A stretch of DNA of 64,000 bases from Pseudomonas rubra (GTDB lineage Bacteria > Pseudomonadota > Gammaproteobacteria > Pseudomonadales > Pseudomonadaceae). Position 1 is the stretch's first letter, and each line of letters begins with the position of its first letter. The stretch lies in NCBI RefSeq assembly GCF_028656935.1, contig NZ_JAMDGZ010000022.1:1-64000 (forward strand). Direction: 5' to 3'. The notes below the pieces were generated by a model, which saw only the letters and a program-made list of their open reading frames with translations, ran no database searches and was not told the DNA's origin. Below are positions 24,973 to 34,270 of this stretch, one piece after another. A program made the position numbers and the translations under genes.

Positions 24973-25422
24973 TCATGACTTCTTCGGGGTGGTGCTCACA
25001 CCACACAACACGCACTGTTTGTAAGATTTTTCACAATCAGAACTCTCAACAGACGGACAAATAAGAGCTTGCACATCAATGGAATTCGCCAGCAGAGACT
25101 CGATCATGTCAACATATCGCACACGGATAGCTTCATACATCGCCTGAGACTCCGCTAGATCACACTGCAGTTTAAAAACCTTACTCTCAAGATTATTAAC
25201 CCTAGCATCCTTATCAAAGCTTCTCTTTGGGATATTGTCTGCGGCCAGAAACGCATCAATTTCTTTCTGATACTTTCTCACTGTCTCTCTTGAGACAGAA
25301 GCATATGAAGCAAACTCTTTTTGACTATAAATATAGACTTTAGACCGACTAGAGTAAGATGCCACAAGCTCATCCAGCTTACCTTCAAGGTACTCTTTTA
25401 GCCGCGCACCCCTGAGTTGCAT
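24973..25422 (-). CDS. Small HTH/coiled-coil protein of the recombinase operon (TnpC-like layout)
   Basis: A 149-residue protein: an N-terminal helical part, a helix-turn-helix at FASYASVSRETVRKYQKEID, a coiled coil (VNNLESKVFKLQCDLAESQA) and a C-terminal CVLCG pair. HTH followed by coiled coil is the layout of TnpC of Tn554 (DUF6262-type proteins), which assists two tyrosine recombinases in choosing orientation and in transposition. It is the last gene of the recombinase operon, 17 bp after the third recombinase. The match is architectural only. Confidence 0.6.
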   Translation of the reverse strand: MQLRGARLKEYLEGKLDELVASYSSRSKVYIYSQKEFASYASVSRETVRKYQKEIDAFLAADNIPKRSFDKDARVNNLESKVFKLQCDLAESQAMYEAIRVRYVDMIESLLANSIDVQALICPSVESSDCEKSYKQCVLCGVSTTPKKS

Positions 25423-25439
25423 ATTACATTACCCCAACC

Positions 25440-27599
25440 CTAAGAATTCTTTTTCGAGACTTCTTCAAGCAAATAATTAGCGGACTTCTCTACAGAATCG
25501 AAGTGCTGATATTGATGACTAGCTCCTCCACCAGCATTCAATATGTGAACCTTTATAGCTCGAGCATTCTGACTTACCAACTCTATCTCACGCCGCTGAA
25601 CTGAATCTTGAGAGTCAACGATCAGTGCTTCACATGGCTTTCCGTTGGATCCTTTAGCGAAACAAGAAAGATTATATTCACATGGTTTCAAGGCTAAATT
25701 ATGTGCACACCCCCCATGAGGCATAGGATTTATTACACGAACTGCAGAATTAAGATATGCTTCAGCTGACTCACGATCTTCTATCTTCAGCTTGTTGAAT
25801 GTAACTTGAATCAGGCCTACCGCTTTATTATCTCGTACACGCTGCATCATTTGCTGCAGAACACGTGACCTACTAAGCGCAGAAGTGTGATCATATACTT
25901 GCGCCTGATTTAATTCAGTGCGACCTAAAATAATATTAACTTGCACATCTGAAAGACCACCCTGCTTATAAATAGTATTTAGCCAATGACGTATATCATG
26001 CCATACGAAATTAGCCACGCGACCTGTACGCGGGTCCAGCACATTAAACTTATTAAATACCGACTGCTCATTTCTAGAAGCCTTAACCAACCAACCCTCG
26101 AACATACTTTCAGACACCATAGTAAATTCAGAAGTCCGCGTGCATTGATGCTCGGACAGCAGATTGCGTGGCACAACAAATAGTGAGTCTTCAGGTTCAA
26201 GGAGAACATCACTACCATTTCGAACAGTTGGCAAGATTTTTCGGGTGTACTCCCGCTCAAGTTCCGGATTGTAAACAAACAAAAAAGGGCTTTCCTCCAA
26301 TTGGCACTCAAGCGCCTCATCCAATATTTTTCCAACAGCAACTCGTGTTTCACACGTATCTGAAAGCTCGACCTCACAAAGTTCTTCCATTAATGATATC
26401 TGGACCGCATGAGGGTGAAACCTTAGTTTTGCCTTCCAGTTCGAAACAGCGCTAGTAAGAGGCACCCATGAGTTTTTAGATTGCAAATACAGAAATACTT
26501 TCTTATGAAGCGCCTTTTGAAATCCAAGCAATTTCTTAAATGTTACATAACTCGCACCTAGAAAAGCAGATGCCTTGCAAATACTCCCAAACCTGTCAAA
26601 CAACTGTATCGCGTCAACGAACTGCCCAGTAGTGCGATACCAAGCACCTTTAGGTGTGTACAAGCTGTAATTTGCCAACCACCCAGCAGCAAACTTCCGC
26701 ACATAGTATTCGAGCGCAACTGCAGAATTTCGCACCCTAGGCCAGTCAACACCCGGGCTAACTCTCAATCGCCGTACAATTTCTCTGCCCTCGGACGTGT
26801 GCTCAGTTATGAAGTCCACAGCTGCCTTAACCGACGGATACATATCTTGAGGGAAGGGCCTGTAAAAGAGTCGCCCCCCCTTCTCTGGAAACAACTTTAC
26901 GACCCATTTCCCCTCCCGATTTTCTAAACAGTCAAGTGGTAAGCATGCTAGCTCATTGATTCTGCAACCTACAGCGGCATTCAAGACAAGAGCATGAATA
27001 AAAAATCTGTCCCTAAATTTAAGCTCAGGATTGTTAGCCAACTTAAATAACTGATTAAGAACTTCAATGGGTAATAATTTTTTCTCTCTTCCCATTTCAG
27101 AACCATGCCTCCCGTAGTCAGCGCGCCCTTTTGGTGCGCTATACGAAAGTCTCACTCCTGTTCGCTTATGAAGCCATCTGGAAAAAGCTTGGAGATTTGT
27201 CAGTACTGCTACTTTCCCAACGACACCTTTATCTCTATAGGTCCTCTCTACAGCATCAAAATCCGAATTAGTCAGTTGGTTAGTTGTTTTCCCGCCAATA
27301 ACTGCATCCAATTTTAGTAGCGAGCTGAGTATTGTGTGAGCCCCTCCACTCCCGATGTCCCCTTTAACTCGCTTTGCCGCAATGTATATTTTCGCGATTG
27401 TCCGAAGCTCATCATTTTTAAAACGCCCAAAGTCCAGGGATACGCTAGTGCGATTTCCTGGTCTAGCCATCCAACTAATAATCTGCCATGTATCGCAAAA
27501 AAAATCTATATTGGGAGACATCGCTTCAACCAACGTCTGGGCAAGCTCGATCAATTTATCAGCCACCCCCAAAGCTGCTAACCTAGTCGCCACATTCAT
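25440..27599 (-). CDS. Large tyrosine recombinase (third of three)
   Basis: About 719 residues. The catalytic domain shows NAAVGCRINELACLPLDCL (first Arg), WHDIRHWLNTIYKQG (His-x-x-Arg) and LNQAQVYDHTSA (nucleophile Tyr). A Cys-rich tail follows (GGCAHNLALKPCEYNLSCFA), a probable zinc-binding element also seen in large Tn554-type recombinases. The ATG at 27599 lies one base after the TGA of the previous gene and has GGAG 7 bases upstream. DNA is A+T rich relative to the core. Confidence 0.82.
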   Translation of the reverse strand: MNVATRLAALGVADKLIELAQTLVEAMSPNIDFFCDTWQIISWMARPGNRTSVSLDFGRFKNDELRTIAKIYIAAKRVKGDIGSGGAHTILSSLLKLDAVIGGKTTNQLTNSDFDAVERTYRDKGVVGKVAVLTNLQAFSRWLHKRTGVRLSYSAPKGRADYGRHGSEMGREKKLLPIEVLNQLFKLANNPELKFRDRFFIHALVLNAAVGCRINELACLPLDCLENREGKWVVKLFPEKGGRLFYRPFPQDMYPSVKAAVDFITEHTSEGREIVRRLRVSPGVDWPRVRNSAVALEYYVRKFAAGWLANYSLYTPKGAWYRTTGQFVDAIQLFDRFGSICKASAFLGASYVTFKKLLGFQKALHKKVFLYLQSKNSWVPLTSAVSNWKAKLRFHPHAVQISLMEELCEVELSDTCETRVAVGKILDEALECQLEESPFLFVYNPELEREYTRKILPTVRNGSDVLLEPEDSLFVVPRNLLSEHQCTRTSEFTMVSESMFEGWLVKASRNEQSVFNKFNVLDPRTGRVANFVWHDIRHWLNTIYKQGGLSDVQVNIILGRTELNQAQVYDHTSALSRSRVLQQMMQRVRDNKAVGLIQVTFNKLKIEDRESAEAYLNSAVRVINPMPHGGCAHNLALKPCEYNLSCFAKGSNGKPCEALIVDSQDSVQRREIELVSQNARAIKVHILNAGGGASHQYQHFDSVEKSANYLLEEVSKKNS

Positions 27600-27600
27600 A

Positions 27601-29076
27601 TCATTCTCCATTTTCAATTCTATGAATAACATCCTTCACAGCTTGATAAACCCGTTCCAGGTCCTTTAATACCTTGCTCCTGTCCTTCCCACCTTCCGCA
27701 GCCCCCCATCTTGCAAACTCATTCTCTAAATACTTTAGAGACTTCTCATGATCGGCGTCTCTCCAAGCAATGAAATATCGACAGCCGTTGTAGCAATTAA
27801 AGAAAGGGTGCTGTCCACACATACCATTTTTCGAGCAAGAACCCACGGCCGCGGGGGCGTTAATTGTAGGAATCAAAACCGGATAGCCAACGCTCTTATC
27901 ACCGATTCCCCCTGAAAAAAATATTCCATTTAACTCTGTAAATACGCCACCCAACTTCCTGTTAACTCGCTCCAGCAATGGACAAAACTCAGAAGCCAGA
28001 CAATCGATATAAGCCTTCGCCGCAGTGATTGAGTCATGCTCTAAGATATATTGGAGTTCGTCGCTAGAGGCCCCCTGCGCCGCCATTTGAGTCGCGCCGC
28101 TATGACGTATTCTATAAGGTGTCAACACAAGCAGATCATTAGTACGAGGACTGATAATACCCTGTCTGACACACCATCTTGTCATCATCCTCCCGAGAGA
28201 AAATTTTTTTCCCTTTCTTAAGGTAACTAATAGTCTTTCAGAATTTTGTTGAGCCTCCACTATTTTGGGGACTGAGGAATAATTCTTAATTTCTTTCGCG
28301 AGACGTTCAGTAATAGGCCATAGCTCAGGTTCCTGTCCGATCTGTGCTTTCGCTTTTGGAATTCTGAGAAAGTATTCAATATTCTCTGCATTGGGATCCG
28401 GCACCCATAATGAGTCAGCCGTCATCTCAGAAATTTGACCCGGTCGCTTGAGCGTTTCGAACGAAATCCATGTAAATAATCGAGAGGTGTAGTCTGATAT
28501 CGACTCGGCATCTTTTCCCACAACCATAGCTCGTCTAACTAACTCCTGCTCTGCACTCGTCATGGCACCACGTGTTTGATCCCACTCCAATATGACCCTG
28601 GAATCTTTTGATAACTGTATCTTTATTGAGCTTATTTCCAACGCATGTATTTCATCCGCGCCGGCCAAACCATTAGCAGCACAATACTTGTAAATCCTTC
28701 TAAACTCATCTACCTCCCCAACACGCCCCCCAATAATTAACTTAAATAGCATACCCAGCGATAGGTCTGAAAAATCCACCCAATCATCACACCACACACT
28801 TTCCAAGTAGCGCATATTATTTCTCACTATAAGCAGCAACCTTGGCGTGCCGACCCCCAATTTAAATACTACATACTCCTTAACAGCACTCAATAATGAA
28901 ACAGGAAGTCTAAAAATCGACAAATCCACCCAATATTTCTGACGTTTCCACTCAGCCTCTATACGGAATGTACTGACATCTATAAAAAATGGATTACGCT
29001 TGTCCGCCATACATCTTACATATCTCCTACCACATTCATCTCGATAAACCCCATCCGAATCAATTTCAATAGTCAT
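27601..29076 (-). CDS. Tyrosine recombinase (second of three)
   Basis: About 491 residues. The catalytic set is recognisable although divergent: ETLKRPGQISEMTADSLWV (first Arg), TPYRIRHSGATQMAAQG (Arg/His box) and ITAAKAYIDCLAS (Tyr). A CGQHPFFNCYNGCRYF cluster near the C-terminus may bind zinc. The ATG at 29076 lies inside the end of the preceding gene (11-base overlap), indicating translational coupling. Confidence 0.8.
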   Translation of the reverse strand: MTIEIDSDGVYRDECGRRYVRCMADKRNPFFIDVSTFRIEAEWKRQKYWVDLSIFRLPVSLLSAVKEYVVFKLGVGTPRLLLIVRNNMRYLESVWCDDWVDFSDLSLGMLFKLIIGGRVGEVDEFRRIYKYCAANGLAGADEIHALEISSIKIQLSKDSRVILEWDQTRGAMTSAEQELVRRAMVVGKDAESISDYTSRLFTWISFETLKRPGQISEMTADSLWVPDPNAENIEYFLRIPKAKAQIGQEPELWPITERLAKEIKNYSSVPKIVEAQQNSERLLVTLRKGKKFSLGRMMTRWCVRQGIISPRTNDLLVLTPYRIRHSGATQMAAQGASSDELQYILEHDSITAAKAYIDCLASEFCPLLERVNRKLGGVFTELNGIFFSGGIGDKSVGYPVLIPTINAPAAVGSCSKNGMCGQHPFFNCYNGCRYFIAWRDADHEKSLKYLENEFARWGAAEGGKDRSKVLKDLERVYQAVKDVIHRIENGE

Positions 29077-30304
29077 TTTTAATGGCCCCAGCATTTCGGT
29101 CAATCAAGCTACCTCTACTCATGTCCCGAATCGCCCGCCGAGCGTAATGTTTTAAGGACAGAGGACTTGACCAGCCACCTATATAAACAATGTGATCTAT
29201 TTCGGTGGAGTTATTCGGAGTTAAACTAGCAGCTTCGTACCGCCTGTTAAAATAAGCGTGCCTCAGAATATGCCAGTGAAAACCACCCAGACATAATCTT
29301 CCAATTTTCTGTGCCACTTTGCTTGCTGCCGAGGAAGAAAGAGCGCTTCCCTGTGTACCTGCGCCGTGAGCGACAAATAGAAAATCATGATCTAGAAAAA
29401 AAGAAGGGCTCACGCCATGTTCAGACTTTTTGAATCGACAAGATGAAATATACTCTTCAATCAAATCAATTAAGCCCTCATCTTCTGGTGCAAAGTACAG
29501 CAAGCGACCGAACGTTTTCACCTTAGGACTATTCGGGGTTCTCGGATCTTCATAATCAACTCCACGCTCGTCAATACGTACAACTTCCAACGAGGGATCG
29601 GCACCAGTAAATTTTAGGTCCTGAAGGCGCAAAGCCAAGGCTTCGCCAATGCGTAAGCCGAACCCATTAATTAAACGCCATAAAATATAGTTCCTAAGAC
29701 ACACAGCATAGTTGTTATTTAAGTCATACAACTGCCTTTTTAAGAACTGCTCCACTGAATCTAACTCGGCATCAGTTAAATCTGGTGCTACAGAATTTTT
29801 CGTTTCGCCAACCATAACCCCAGACCAGCATGCTCTGTGACTATCAATCAGTGCGATATAACTAACATTACTTTCTGCGTCAGCGCTGACAAGCGGGGTA
29901 TAGTTTCGGACGAACCAGAGAGAAAATGAGCTGCAGCTAGTAAGCACCTTAGTTACATACTGATTCAATATCGCCCCATCGCGAGGTGGCGCAATGACGT
30001 GGCCTAACCAATCTGCAAATTTTTTTATGGTTCTAAAGTCAACCCCCTCACCAGAAATCAGCATACGCTCAATATCTACTGCAAAAATTTCACCCCACGT
30101 AAAGAGAAATGCGACGTGATACATAATTGTTTGTATACTCGCCTTATACCTTCGGCTTCCTTTGGCGTAACTGGCTTCATAGATACTTGCAGCCACACAT
30201 GGGTTATAGGTTTTTTTATTAATTAACATATACCTACCTATCCCGCCCCTCCTAAATTTCACAAGTCGAAACTCAAGCTCTACGCATCTCGTAGAAACTT
30301 TCAT
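29066..30304 (-). CDS. Tyrosine recombinase/integrase (first of three)
   Basis: About 412 residues. It has the clearest catalytic motifs of the three: INGFGLRIGEALALRLQDL (first Arg), GFHWHILRHAYFNRRYEAA (H-x-x-R) and IGGWSSPLSLKHYARRAIR (Tyr nucleophile). It is first in the operon and nearest the right border of the accessory region, as expected for an element-end integrase. The start is uncertain: ATG codons at 30304 and 30322 and a TTG at 30346 are in frame and none has a strong ribosome site. Confidence 0.84.
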   Translation of the reverse strand: MKVSTRCVELEFRLVKFRRGGIGRYMLINKKTYNPCVAASIYEASYAKGSRRYKASIQTIMYHVAFLFTWGEIFAVDIERMLISGEGVDFRTIKKFADWLGHVIAPPRDGAILNQYVTKVLTSCSSFSLWFVRNYTPLVSADAESNVSYIALIDSHRACWSGVMVGETKNSVAPDLTDAELDSVEQFLKRQLYDLNNNYAVCLRNYILWRLINGFGLRIGEALALRLQDLKFTGADPSLEVVRIDERGVDYEDPRTPNSPKVKTFGRLLYFAPEDEGLIDLIEEYISSCRFKKSEHGVSPSFFLDHDFLFVAHGAGTQGSALSSSAASKVAQKIGRLCLGGFHWHILRHAYFNRRYEAASLTPNNSTEIDHIVYIGGWSSPLSLKHYARRAIRDMSRGSLIDRNAGAIKNDY

Positions 30305-30346
30305 AAGCCCAAGTTCAGACATAGCCAAGCACACTCGACAAGACAA

Positions 30347-30734
30347 TACTTACCCTATTAACAAAGAGCCGTGGCATATATTTAAAAAGCCAAACTATTG
30401 CAACCAAATGTGAACAGGGACGAAAGGGAGACACACTGACGCTGTACAACACCATCAGTAAGTTGGTCGTTATGAGATCATTAGATAGGTAGGGATAGTA
30501 CTTTATTACACTCATAGTTCTGTACCTGACAATGACTAGGTCTTGAGGTACAGATGCGGGCCGCGGATTCTTCCGACGTCCTTCAGCTATCTATGGGCTC
30601 TGGGCGCTACGATGGCACCTTCAATGACGATAGCTGAGCTTTGCCCAGTAATAAAGAATTTCTCGCACGCGTGATTCTTCTACTTCGAGATGCTCTGCCC
30701 CCGTACAACTGGGCACCCGATGCTCAGCTAAATC
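30347..30734. other. Right border region of the accessory element
   Basis: 388 bp without a gene, in which base composition changes from A+T rich to the GC-rich core. It holds a 9-bp inverted repeat at 30519-30554. No tRNA gene is present. The element boundary is probably here. Confidence 0.5.
30519..30554. repeat. 9-bp perfect inverted repeat TCTGTACCT / AGGTACAGA
   Basis: The arms at 30519-30527 and 30546-30554 are separated by 18 bp. They lie between the recombinase operon and the first core gene. This could be a recombinase binding or crossover site, or an operator of the recombinase operon. Confidence 0.5.
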
Positions 30735-30947
30735 ATGGATAAAGCCGAAGCAGACCGTCACGACAAGATGCTCGAACTGGCTGAACTGCTGGCCGAGGTC
30801 CTGAAGAAAGCCGTGCCGTCGCTGAGCGAGCAGCAGGTCGAGGATGCCGGTATTTACATGGCGAAGAACCGCGACGTCTTCGCCAAGGCCTTCAAGAGCC
30901 AGCCTGACGCCTTGTCCGAGCTGCTTGGAGACAGCGCTGCCGAGTAA
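30735..30947 (+). CDS. Small conserved hypothetical protein
   Basis: A 70-residue acidic, helical protein (MDKAEADRHDKMLELAELLA...DALSELLGDSAAE) with core-like GC content and codon use. It looks like the first chromosomal-backbone gene right of the island. No strong ribosome site precedes the ATG, possibly because the insertion replaced its native upstream region. Function unknown. Confidence 0.65.
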   Translation: MDKAEADRHDKMLELAELLAEVLKKAVPSLSEQQVEDAGIYMAKNRDVFAKAFKSQPDALSELLGDSAAE

Positions 30948-30954
30948 GCGCAGC

Positions 30955-31974
30955 TCAACGGTAGATCAGCCCTTCGGCGAGCATTTGCGCCACCCGCGCC
31001 GGCGATCGCTTCTCGGCCTGGGCATGGGCAAAGACTTCGGTCAGGCGCGAGGGGATGCGCGCCAGGTGTGCGGTGATAGTGCCCAGGTCTTCCCCACGAT
31101 GCTTGAGCGCCACGTAGATCAGCCCTCCCGCGTTGATCACGTAATCCGGTGCATAGAGTATCCCGCGGCTTTCCAACTGGTCGGCGACCTGCAAGGTGGT
31201 CAACTGGTTGTTAGCCGCCCCCGCCACCGCGGCACAGCGCAGTTGCATCACGCTCTGGCCATTGAGCACCGGCCCTACCCCGCACGGGGCAAAAATGTCA
31301 CAGGGCGTACTGATCAACATTTCATTGGCCACTGGCCGGGCATTGAACTGCTCGATCGCCAGTTGCACCCGGCCCGGATCATGATCACTGACCAGCAACT
31401 CGGCGCCCGCCGCATGCAGTTGCTCGGCCAGCGCATAGCCGACATTGCCCAGTCCCTGCACGGCGATGCGCAAGCCTTCGAGGTTGTCGCTACCCAGGCG
31501 CGCCATCGAGGTGGCGCGAATGCCGGCGAACACGCCCATGGCCGCATGCGGTGATGGGTCGCCTGCAGCAGTCGTGCTGGTGACGTGCTGGGTGGTCTGG
31601 GCGATGCAATCCATGTCCAGGGTCGAGGTGCCGCTGTCTACCGCAGTAATGAAGCGCCCCTGCAAGGTTTCGATAAAGCGTCCGAACGCTTCAAACAAGG
31701 CCGCGCGGTTTTCCACGTGCGGGTTGCGGATGATCACCGCCTTGCCACCGCCAAGGGGCAACCCCGCCAGCGCAGCCTTGTAGCTCATGCCCTGAGCCAA
31801 GCGAATAGCGTCGATCATCGCGCTGTCGTCGTCCGGATAGGCCAGGTAGCGGCAGCCGCCCATGGCCGGCCCCAGGTGTTCGCTATGAATCGCGACCACC
31901 GCCTTGAGGCCGGTCGGCGGGTCGATGCACAGGTGCAGCGACTGCGTACGGGTGCTTTGCATAAGTGCAAACAT
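30955..31974 (-). CDS. Leucine dehydrogenase-type amino-acid dehydrogenase
   Basis: A 339-residue Glu/Leu/Phe/Val dehydrogenase: NAD-dependent oxidative deamination of branched-chain amino acids to 2-oxo acids. The substrate domain has GPAMGGCRYL and GLPLGGGKAVI with the catalytic Lys, and the Rossmann domain has VQGLGNVGYALAEQL. The ATG at 31974 follows GAGGAG; the longer frame upstream looks non-coding. It is followed by the small 30735 gene on the opposite strand. Leucine and phenylalanine enzymes of this family are hard to separate without alignment. Confidence 0.88.
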   Translation of the reverse strand: MFALMQSTRTQSLHLCIDPPTGLKAVVAIHSEHLGPAMGGCRYLAYPDDDSAMIDAIRLAQGMSYKAALAGLPLGGGKAVIIRNPHVENRAALFEAFGRFIETLQGRFITAVDSGTSTLDMDCIAQTTQHVTSTTAAGDPSPHAAMGVFAGIRATSMARLGSDNLEGLRIAVQGLGNVGYALAEQLHAAGAELLVSDHDPGRVQLAIEQFNARPVANEMLISTPCDIFAPCGVGPVLNGQSVMQLRCAAVAGAANNQLTTLQVADQLESRGILYAPDYVINAGGLIYVALKHRGEDLGTITAHLARIPSRLTEVFAHAQAEKRSPARVAQMLAEGLIYR

Positions 31975-32100
31975 CGACGGGCTCCTCGATGAGGTGCTGA
32001 TCCCAGTATAGGCCGCGCTTCCCCCCCCTGATGACAACACTCGGACCACTGGACGAAAGGCCCCGCCAGCGCTACAACAGAAGCTTGAGCGGAGATTGCC

Positions 32101-32907
32101 ATGAACCCACGTAATGCCTGTCTGGCTTGCCTTGAGCGTGACCCGGTCGCCCTGCTGGAAGCAGCGCTATGGATCGCCGCCGAGCACGACAACAACGTGG
32201 TGCCTGCCCAAGTATTGGCCGAAGTTCAGGCCTTGCAACAGGAAGTCAGCGCCGGGCTGCCGATGTTGCCGCTCAGCGAGCTGGCCCAGCCGTTGTTGCG
32301 CCGCCTCAATGCCCTGGGCTTCCAGCAGGACGAGTACCATCCCCTGCGCCCCCAAGCTGCGTTACTCGACAAGGTCATGCAACGTCGTCGCGGCCAGCCC
32401 CTGGCGCTGGCGCTGCTGACCCTGGAACTGGCCCGTGGCCTGTCGATCCCTCTAGAAGGCGTAAATTTCCCCGGGCATTTCCTCTTGCGCGTTCCCGGCG
32501 CCGACCACCTGCTCGACCCCTGCGGCGGACGGCGCCTGTACCCGGCCGATTGCCGCGAACTACTGGGTCGTCAGTTCGGCCCGCAACTGGCGCTCAGTGC
32601 CGATCATCTGTTGAGCGCAAGCCCGGCACAGATGCTTCAGCGCCTGTCACGCAACCTGCGCCAACTGCACGCCAGCCATGATGATGACCTGGAAGCCCTC
32701 AAGGACGCCGAACGGGTGTTGCAACTGGGCCCTGGTACCGCCGCTGACTACGTGGCACGCGCCACCCTGTATCAACACCTGGAGTGCCCACAGGCCGAGC
32801 GCTTCGACCTGGAGCACGCCTTGCTGCTCAGTGACGATCCAATCCAGCGCTTGCGCCTGACCGAGCGCCTGAACCATCTTCCGCCTGCCTCGCCTTTGGT
32901 GCACTGA
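32101..32907 (+). CDS. SirB1/transglutaminase-like core protein with TPR tail
   Basis: A 268-residue cytosolic protein of the SirB1 family (Transglut_core2). The core includes KVMQRRRGQPLALALLTLEL and GVNFPGHFLLRV, then a YP-containing loop, and the C-terminal 80 residues form a TPR-like helical pair (LEALKDAERVLQLGPGTAAD). The catalytic Cys expected of true transglutaminases is not evident, so it is probably not an enzyme. Its 3' end overlaps the convergent transporter gene by 80 bp. Confidence 0.83.
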   Translation: MNPRNACLACLERDPVALLEAALWIAAEHDNNVVPAQVLAEVQALQQEVSAGLPMLPLSELAQPLLRRLNALGFQQDEYHPLRPQAALLDKVMQRRRGQPLALALLTLELARGLSIPLEGVNFPGHFLLRVPGADHLLDPCGGRRLYPADCRELLGRQFGPQLALSADHLLSASPAQMLQRLSRNLRQLHASHDDDLEALKDAERVLQLGPGTAADYVARATLYQHLECPQAERFDLEHALLLSDDPIQRLRLTERLNHLPPASPLVH

Positions 32908-34222
32908 CCGCCTCGTCCGGGCTGCGTACCTGGATGATCAGCAATGCAGCCAGCACCGCCGGAATCGCGCAGAAGAAAAATATCTGCTCGACCGGCAAAT
33001 GCATGGCCAGCAACAGGCTGCCGAACAGCGGCCCGAGGATCGAGCCAAAACGCCCCACCCCCAACGCCCACCCCGTGCCGGTGGCACGCACCTGGGCCGG
33101 GTAGAAGTTGCTGGTAAAGGCATTGAGGGTCAACTGACCGCCAATGATGCAAAAGCCTGCGGCAAATACACAGACCACCAGCCAGCGCGGGTTGTCATGG
33201 TTCAGGCCGAGCAGCACGGTAAACACCGCTGCCGCCAGCAGCACGGCGCCGAGCAAACGCACCTTGCGCTTGAGGCGGTCGGCGATCCAGGCCATGAACA
33301 CCGCGCCCAGTGTGCCGGCAAACAGGAACATCGAGGTGACCAGATTGGCCTGGTTCAGGGCCAGGCCGCTTTCCAGCAACAGGGAAGGCAGCCAGCTGAT
33401 CATGAAGTACAAGAGGATCAGGCTGACAAAGAACGTCGACCAGATCAGCAGGGTCGACCTGGCATAGCCGTCGCGAAACAACGCCAGCACGGTGAGCTTG
33501 TTGTGGTTTTCTGCCTGGGCCTGCGTATTGGCCGCAGGCGGCTGCCAGCCCGGGAGCATCTTTGCCGTGACCTTGAGCAAACGCACATAGGGTGGCGCAT
33601 CGCGCAGTAGTCGCGGCAACGACTCGGGCAGGTACACAAGCAGGAATGGAAACAGCAGCAACGGCGCAACACCGCCAGCGAGGAATACCGCCTGCCAGCC
33701 GAAGCTGTCGATAAACCCGGCAGCAACAAAACCTCCCGCTGCGCCACCCAACGAAAAGCCGCAAGCAGCCAGGGTGACCATCAAGGTGCGCAAGCGCGGC
33801 GGTGCATACTCGGACATTAGCGCCATGGCGCTGGGCATCGCCCCACCCATGCCGATGCCGCAGACAAACCGCGCCAGCATCAGGCTGTTGAGCGAGTTGG
33901 CAAACACCATCAGCAGGGTCAGGCTGGAGTAAAGCAGCACACAACACAGCAGCACCCGGCGCACACCAAAGCGATCTGCCAGCGGCGTCACCGCCAGCGA
34001 GCCCAGGGTCAGGCCCAGAAGATTGGCGCTGAACACCGGCCCGAACGCGGCCTTCTCCAGGCCCCAATCCTGGGCCAGGGAAGGAATGACATAACCCAGC
34101 ACCTGAGCATCATAACCATCGGTAACCAACAACAAAGCGAGTAACAACAGCAATAACCACTGATAACGCGACACGGGCCGGGCATCCAGCGCCGTGCGAA
34201 AGCTGGCAATCTGATTGTGCAT
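32828..34222 (-). CDS. MFS aromatic-acid:H+ symporter (AAHS family)
   Basis: A 464-residue, 12-segment major facilitator. The AAHS signature VTDGYDAQVLGYVIPSLAQD lies in the first membrane helix, and the loop 2-3 motif reads TPLADRFGVRRVLL. It likely imports an aromatic acid into the cytoplasm with protons. It lies 48 bp downstream of maiA in the homogentisate operon on the same strand, which suggests a substrate of the tyrosine/phenylacetate catabolic route; the actual substrate is unknown. The C-terminus overlaps the convergent SirB1-like gene. Confidence 0.87.
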   Translation of the reverse strand: MHNQIASFRTALDARPVSRYQWLLLLLLALLLVTDGYDAQVLGYVIPSLAQDWGLEKAAFGPVFSANLLGLTLGSLAVTPLADRFGVRRVLLCCVLLYSSLTLLMVFANSLNSLMLARFVCGIGMGGAMPSAMALMSEYAPPRLRTLMVTLAACGFSLGGAAGGFVAAGFIDSFGWQAVFLAGGVAPLLLFPFLLVYLPESLPRLLRDAPPYVRLLKVTAKMLPGWQPPAANTQAQAENHNKLTVLALFRDGYARSTLLIWSTFFVSLILLYFMISWLPSLLLESGLALNQANLVTSMFLFAGTLGAVFMAWIADRLKRKVRLLGAVLLAAAVFTVLLGLNHDNPRWLVVCVFAAGFCIIGGQLTLNAFTSNFYPAQVRATGTGWALGVGRFGSILGPLFGSLLLAMHLPVEQIFFFCAIPAVLAALLIIQVRSPDEAVSAPKARQAEDGSGARSGASAGLDRH

Positions 34223-34270
34223 CGCAAGGTACCTTTTATTGTTATGGGTATCAGGTGCAGGCAGCGCGAT

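Noticed and set aside
24973..30304. Firm naming of the recombinase operon as GMT or Tn554
   Set aside because: There are three recombinases plus one helper, which matches neither definition exactly; needs a phylogeny.
30347..30734. tRNA gene as integration site
   Set aside because: No cloverleaf, anticodon stem or CCA end could be found in this interval on either strand.
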